Of a stretch of 47,242 bases of DNA, positions 43,743 to 47,242 are shown piece after piece (position 1 is the first letter of the stretch; each line of letters opens with the position of its first letter). The position numbers and the translations under genes are program-made. Under the pieces are notes generated by a model that was given only the letters and a program-made list of their open reading frames with translations, had not been told where the DNA came from and searched no databases. Source of the DNA: a virus; the IMG/VR virus record IMGVR_UViG_3300026118_000363, positions 1-47,242 of that record. One strand, given 5' to 3'.

Positions 43743-45394
43743 TCCGTTACCAGCGGTGGCAGGGCTTCCACAGCCTGCCGCCGCGGCACCGGAGGCCGAG
43801 CCACCAGTGCCGGCTGCACCGCAGGTCGCTCCACATACGGGAACCGCAGCGGCGTCACGCGGTTGCCCACCTTTAGGTACCCCGTCAGGTTCGCCAACCC
43901 GCTGATCTCGCTGGGCAGCACAAGCGGCTCCACCTGTCGCTCAAGCCGATACGTCCACGTCCGCGTACGCGCCCAGCCGTCTTGTTGGCTGGGCGCCAGC
44001 CGCTCCTGCTCCACCTCGCCGATGGTCTTCGAGGCCCACTCTGCCGCCTTCGCATCGCTGGCTCGCAGGAAGATCTTGGTGGCCGGCTGCGACAGCATCG
44101 TCTCGGCGTCCTTGCCGTACCGGGATTCCATCTGCGCCCGTCCCTGGAATCCGATCACCATCGCCAGTTGCGACTTGCGCCCTTCCGTCACCGCCGTATG
44201 CAACTGCGGCAACTTGTTGAGCGTCGAGAGTTCGTCCACCGCCAGCCATGTCTTGCGCCCGTCCGGATGGTTCATCAGGCGCAGGATCAGCGAGTCGAGC
44301 CAGAGCGTCTGGAGCGGCACCAGCCGCGCTCGCGTCTCAGCCGTGCTGGTGATGAAGATCCAGCCGCTCCGAGTCGTGGCCCATTCCGCCGCGCTCCATC
44401 GTCCTACGCTTTGCTGTGGTGTCGGACAGAGTTGCAAGGTATCCGCGACAAGGTTCAGCGAGGCCAGGATCCCGCTTCGCTGGGCAGGCGTCCGCGACAA
44501 GATGGCGGCATGTGGACTGCCAGCGATCTGCTGGTCCAGCGCATCCTCATTCGTCAACCACGCCACCAGTTGTTGTGCTGTCGGATCGAAGGTGAGCAAG
44601 TGCGCGAAGATGCCGCGAGCGCTCTCTGTGAAGAAGGTATTACTCTCGTACGGCCGCGGTGGAAACAGCGCCGTCGCCAGCGTCAACGCCTCGACGTCGT
44701 TCAGGATCTCATCCCCAGGCTTCCAGTAGGGGCATCGTGCATCGACCGGATTCAGGATCACATCCCCACGTTCAGGCCGGTAAAACCTCGTCACGTATTC
44801 CAGCGCCGGATCGTAGACGATGGACGTCTCGTCCCGCTCTGCCACCGTCTCGAGGATCTCCGAGATAAGCGTAGATTTGCCGGTCCCGGTGTCGCCGGCT
44901 AGCAGGATGTGGCTCGTCTCGAGCGCTCGCGGAATCACGACCGGTGGCCCGCTCACCTGCCGGAAGGCGATCCCGTCGGCGCCCTTCGAGAAGGTCCGCG
45001 CCGTGATGCGCTCTGCGCCCTTCAACCTGCGCCCAACGCGCCGCTGGATGGCCTGCCGTCGGTCCACCGGCAGCGCTGCCACCACGAAGAGCACCAGCAA
45101 TCCTGCGCCCCAGTAGAGCGGAGGCTGGATCAATTCCGTGACGAACAGCCCGCCGTACAGCTCGTCTCGCAGGAGATCCCGCGCAGGCACTGTGCGCTTC
45201 GGCATCCAGCCGACATCGGCTAGCAGCGAGTGCCGCAGGTACGTGCCGAGGTACGCCCGCTGGATCGGCGCCATGCTCGCAAGGTAGAACCAGACCGCTG
45301 CAACAGTCGCCATGACGCCGAGACCGAGCGCCGACAGCGTCCAGACTGGCCAGATGGACATCCACCGGCCAGCCGTGGCATTGCGTCCGTTCAA
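43739..45394 (-). CDS. Type IV coupling protein (TrwB/TraD/VirD4 family)
   Basis: This inner-membrane ATPase should bring the relaxase-DNA complex to a type IV secretion channel. Two membrane spans come first (PVWTLSALGLGVMATVAAVW and LYWGAGLLVLFVVAALPV). Then come LLAGDTGTGKSTLISEIL (Walker A), SIVYDPALEYVTRFYRPE, DVILNPVDARCPYWK, TWLAVDELSTLNKLPQLHTA (Walker B), VTEGRKSQLAMVIGFQG and EISGLANLTGYLKVGNR, all TrwB-type marks. I take the TTG at 45394, which overlaps the methyltransferase stop; the ATG at 45361 is the alternative. No channel genes are in the window. Confidence 0.9.
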   Translation of the reverse strand: MNGRNATAGRWMSIWPVWTLSALGLGVMATVAAVWFYLASMAPIQRAYLGTYLRHSLLADVGWMPKRTVPARDLLRDELYGGLFVTELIQPPLYWGAGLLVLFVVAALPVDRRQAIQRRVGRRLKGAERITARTFSKGADGIAFRQVSGPPVVIPRALETSHILLAGDTGTGKSTLISEILETVAERDETSIVYDPALEYVTRFYRPERGDVILNPVDARCPYWKPGDEILNDVEALTLATALFPPRPYESNTFFTESARGIFAHLLTFDPTAQQLVAWLTNEDALDQQIAGSPHAAILSRTPAQRSGILASLNLVADTLQLCPTPQQSVGRWSAAEWATTRSGWIFITSTAETRARLVPLQTLWLDSLILRLMNHPDGRKTWLAVDELSTLNKLPQLHTAVTEGRKSQLAMVIGFQGRAQMESRYGKDAETMLSQPATKIFLRASDAKAAEWASKTIGEVEQERLAPSQQDGWARTRTWTYRLERQVEPLVLPSEISGLANLTGYLKVGNRVTPLRFPYVERPAVQPALVARPPVPRRQAVEALPPLVTD

Positions 45395-46074
45395 CTCGAC
45401 ATCTCCAATGGAAGCGCTTCCTGCCGTAGACGTCTCACGGCCATCTCGCAATAGCGTTCTTCTAGGTCAACACCAACCGCCGTGAGTCCTAAACGCTTAG
45501 CAGTGGCGAGAGTCGTTCCGGACCCCATAAACGGATCGAACACAGACCGAGCCGAAGGCACCATCCCAAAACACCACTCAATCAAGGCTTCAGGTTTTTG
45601 CGTCGGATGCTCGCGGTACTTTCCTCCTGCCGTCTCCGCTTTACTGCTCAACGTGAACTTCATCAACCGCTGATCTAATGATGTCCACGCCAGCTCTCCG
45701 TGCGAAAAATTCGTGGTGTGTTCGAACAACTTGTCCCAGAACAACCATCCGCGAGAAGGCGGCAGCATGTCGGCAAAATAATTACCGCCCCAGATAATGT
45801 GTTGACGTGCTACAGCTAAAAGTGCCGCCATCAGATCAGGCGCAGGACGACTATCGTCCCAGGCTCCAGACTCATATTTAGGCCCGAACTTATAGGTGTT
45901 AGGACGGCTGGGTTTCGTGCAATGAATAGCACGCGCACAGTCGATCCCGTAGGGCGGATCAGTGAGCAGAAGATCGAACGGCTTATCACCCCAATGTAAT
46001 CCCAACGACTCAAGTACGTCAGCCGCATCGCCGTGATAAATCGTGATCCCGGCGTGCTCGTAATACGGCCTCAC
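45391..46074 (-). CDS. DNA adenine/cytosine-N4 methyltransferase (paralogue)
   Basis: The GTG at 46074 overlaps the RHH gene as GTGA. The 227-aa enzyme has ITIYHGDAADVLE, LLLTDPPYGIDCAR (motif IV), HPTQKPEALIEW and VFDPFMGSGTTLATAKRLGL (motif I), the same frame as the enzyme at 8608-9243. The insert after motif IV is longer (IHCTKPSRPNTYKFGPKYES), so the target may differ. By eye the gene is AT-richer than its neighbours, hinting at separate acquisition. It separates the RHH and coupling genes. Confidence 0.85.
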   Translation of the reverse strand: MRPYYEHAGITIYHGDAADVLESLGLHWGDKPFDLLLTDPPYGIDCARAIHCTKPSRPNTYKFGPKYESGAWDDSRPAPDLMAALLAVARQHIIWGGNYFADMLPPSRGWLFWDKLFEHTTNFSHGELAWTSLDQRLMKFTLSSKAETAGGKYREHPTQKPEALIEWCFGMVPSARSVFDPFMGSGTTLATAKRLGLTAVGVDLEERYCEMAVRRLRQEALPLEMSS

Positions 46075-46331
46075 GGCTGCCCATCCCGGTACTGCCGCAC
46101 CCGCTCGCGCGTGATCGGAATCTGCGCCGACAGATCCGCGCCGACGTTCAGTACTAAGCGTTCGATCAGTTCCATACGGCGCAGGATCTCGGCCTCAAAC
46201 GTCTGCCGCTCCAGCGCTCGATCCAGCGTCTCTCTGACCCATTCAGACATCGGCTTCGCGCCGGCAGCGTCGAGGTACCGCGCGTACTGCTCCGCATTCG
46301 CCTTCGTCGTCACCGAGATTGATCGTTTCAT
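46071..46331 (-). CDS. Ribbon-helix-helix relaxosome accessory protein
   Basis: The 86-aa product begins KRSISVTTKANAEQYARYLD, a short N-terminal strand, then AGAKPMSEWVRETLDRALER as helix-turn-helix of a ribbon-helix-helix fold, and a helical tail (ILRRMELIERLVLNVGADLS) for oligomerisation. In R388 the order is trwA-trwB-trwC, and this gene occupies the trwA position, so it probably binds the origin of transfer and represses the operon. The match is by fold and place, not by sequence identity. Confidence 0.7.
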   Translation of the reverse strand: MKRSISVTTKANAEQYARYLDAAGAKPMSEWVRETLDRALERQTFEAEILRRMELIERLVLNVGADLSAQIPITRERVRQYRDGQP

Positions 46332-46547
46332 TTACTTGGGTGTCCAGCGCCACTCACGCGGTGCATTTGATGGCGGATCACAAAACGTATTACAACTGCA
46401 CATCTCCATTCCATCACCGTGTATGCAGTAGCCGAGACCGTGACACATATCGTCGCAGCACGTCAGAATCCATCCGTCGCCGCCACACCGATCACACCCG
46501 TCGTCGTCTGGGTAGAAGTCGTCAGGCTCATCATCGAATGTCGGCAT
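46332..46547 (-). CDS. Cys-rich zinc-finger protein
   Basis: The 71-aa protein has an acidic start (PTFDDEPDDFYPDDDGCDRC) and then the Cys series GGDGWILTCCDDMCHG, GYCIHG and MEMCSCNTFCD. The CxxCxGxG-like start resembles DnaJ-type zinc fingers. Its TAA directly meets the RHH start codon. The role is unknown; it belongs to the transfer unit by spacing. Confidence 0.6.
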   Translation of the reverse strand: MPTFDDEPDDFYPDDDGCDRCGGDGWILTCCDDMCHGLGYCIHGDGMEMCSCNTFCDPPSNAPREWRWTPK

Positions 46548-46586
46548 CGAGCGTGCCTTTCCTAATGTTTACAGGTATCTGATCGG

Positions 46587-46650
46587 CAACCTTCCGCGAA
46601 TTTACTCAGCCTTCCGCAGTTGCCCTGCGGCAACCCCGGCTGGGGGTGCC
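46587..46650. other. Candidate origin of transfer (oriT) region
   Basis: The gap between the Mom-like gene and the Cys-rich gene holds two 11-bp direct repeats, CARCCTTCCGC, at 46587-46597 and 46607-46617, spaced exactly 20 bp. Next come two inverted repeats that share an arm: TTGCC/GGCAA (46620-46624/46629-46633) and GGCAACCCC/GGGGGTGCC (46629-46637/46642-46650). Repeat sites for an RHH protein next to an inverted repeat upstream of the trwA-like gene are the usual oriT layout. A nic site is not recognised, though GGTGCCTGTATT (46645-46656) bears some likeness to the R388 region. Confidence 0.4.
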
Positions 46651-46675
46651 TGTATTCCAGAAATCCCGGCGCGCA

Positions 46676-47242
46676 CTATGCGCCGATCCGGCCAGCGGTT
46701 GACGAAACACCATCGGTTGAGGCGAAAGCCGCTGCCGGATGTGGCGGTTCATCAAAGAGCGGCGCCGATACAAATGCTTTCACGGGCGCAGGCATTCGAT
46801 CAGGCGTCAGTTGCATCGCCCACAGTCCGTCTTTGGTGTACCCGACGTGAACGAATCCAGCTGCGAAATAGCAATGGCCCCATGTCTGACGGCCATGAAC
46901 CATCCGAGCGCGAACCTTTTTAGGATCGATAAATGTCACCATGCCGAGATCGGGAATGTCGGACCACTCGGCACGGGTGGCTGCTATCGCTTCGCGGATC
47001 ATGTCGCTAGCGATTCCAGTGCTCTCGTTTCTGAACATTGAGTTGATCCACGCCCCTGGCCATGCGTGCTTGACGTACTCAGGAAACGGCCACGATGTCA
47101 CCCACAAGGCGGCGTCCTGTTTCAGCACGACGCAACGCCCAGGCGGCACGAACTGAGGCGAGCCTATCTTCTGACGGTTGTAGTGCCGATCTGCCAGCGG
47201 CAGTGCATCCACATCGGCACGATGTGACAGCGTCCAGTTCAT
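46676..47242 (-). CDS. GNAT/Mom-like phage protein
   Basis: The 188-aa protein starts at the window edge with ATG. It has LPLADRHYNRQKIGSPQFVP near the start, FRNESTGIASDMIREAIAAT, LGMVTFIDPKKVRARM and YFAAGFVHVGYTKDGLWAMQL. This order (HY.R, S..LIR.A...T, D..KV, G..Y.AGF...G.T) is like the acetyltransferase-fold Mom family that modifies phage DNA adenines, but sequence proof is missing. I know close relatives only as hypothetical phage proteins. It may help DNA escape restriction. Further sequence upstream of the window might extend it. Confidence 0.55.
   Translation of the reverse strand: MNWTLSHRADVDALPLADRHYNRQKIGSPQFVPPGRCVVLKQDAALWVTSWPFPEYVKHAWPGAWINSMFRNESTGIASDMIREAIAATRAEWSDIPDLGMVTFIDPKKVRARMVHGRQTWGHCYFAAGFVHVGYTKDGLWAMQLTPDRMPAPVKAFVSAPLFDEPPHPAAAFASTDGVSSTAGRIGA

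Noticed and set aside
43739-45394. Coupling ATPase as a large terminase
   Set aside because: It has two N-terminal membrane spans and TrwB-specific motifs and lacks a terminase nuclease domain.

Overview
The window is almost certainly a stretch of a tailed, siphovirus-like phage (or a prophage or phage-plasmid) of a GC-rich Gram-negative bacterium. Reasons: an HK97-type head module (prohead protease fused to major capsid protein, portal, head-tail connectors), a long-tail module (major tail protein, tail assembly chaperones, tape measure, tail-tip protein, fibres), dense coding nearly all on the minus strand, and a very high rate of 4-base ATGA/GTGA start-stop overlaps. The host cannot be fixed from the sequence. 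The exported beta-helix/Ig spike is of a style I associate from memory with Acidobacteriota, which is only a weak hint. Both window edges fall exactly on gene ends (a stop codon at base 1, a start codon at the last base), so this is a cut piece. No large terminase, integrase, DNA polymerase or endolysin was recognised inside it. No stretch longer than 300 bases lacks a gene.

Layout, read in the main (minus) direction from high to low coordinates. 47.2-40.8 kb: a DNA-processing island with a GNAT/Mom-like protein, a Cys-rich protein, a possible oriT, a ribbon-helix-helix protein, a DNA methyltransferase, a TrwB/TraD-type coupling ATPase and a TrwC/TraI-type MOB-F relaxase-helicase. 40.7-35.1 kb: zinc-ribbon proteins, a SAM methyltransferase and two glycosyltransferases around the protease-capsid fusion, plus an HNH endonuclease directly after the capsid gene. 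35.1-29 kb: portal, coiled-coil/collagen head fibre, head-tail joining proteins, tail terminator, major tail protein and tail chaperones. 29-18 kb: tape measure, tail-tip protein, fibres and a 1191-aa exported spike. 18-15 kb: small membrane proteins and a secreted HNH nuclease. 15-13.9 kb: the only plus-strand cluster, with a structured-RNA candidate at its end. 13.9-4.8 kb: the early region, with an XRE repressor, a Bet/RecT-type recombinase, a DUF1376 replication protein with iteron-like repeats inside its gene, two DNA methyltransferases, a PD-(D/E)XK nuclease and many small Zn-ribbon or membrane proteins. 4.8-0 kb: a second fibre/adhesin cassette, including a 17-unit repeat protein and a Gly-rich tip protein.

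How it fits together: the XRE protein probably controls lysogeny through an inverted repeat overlapping its own -10 box. Three promoters share a TTGGGTTTA core in the spacer/-10 region and start transcription at or within a base or two of the ATG, so the messages look leaderless; a fourth promoter carries a related sequence. The early genes would replicate and recombine the DNA. The methyltransferases would protect it, and the late genes build the virion. The relaxase, coupling protein and RHH protein without any type IV secretion channel suggest an element that can move as a virion and also be mobilised by conjugation through a helper's channel. Several short genes missed by length cut-offs were found by 4-base overlaps and ribosome-binding sites (4673-4822, 10708-10845, 13492-13605, 16784-16915).
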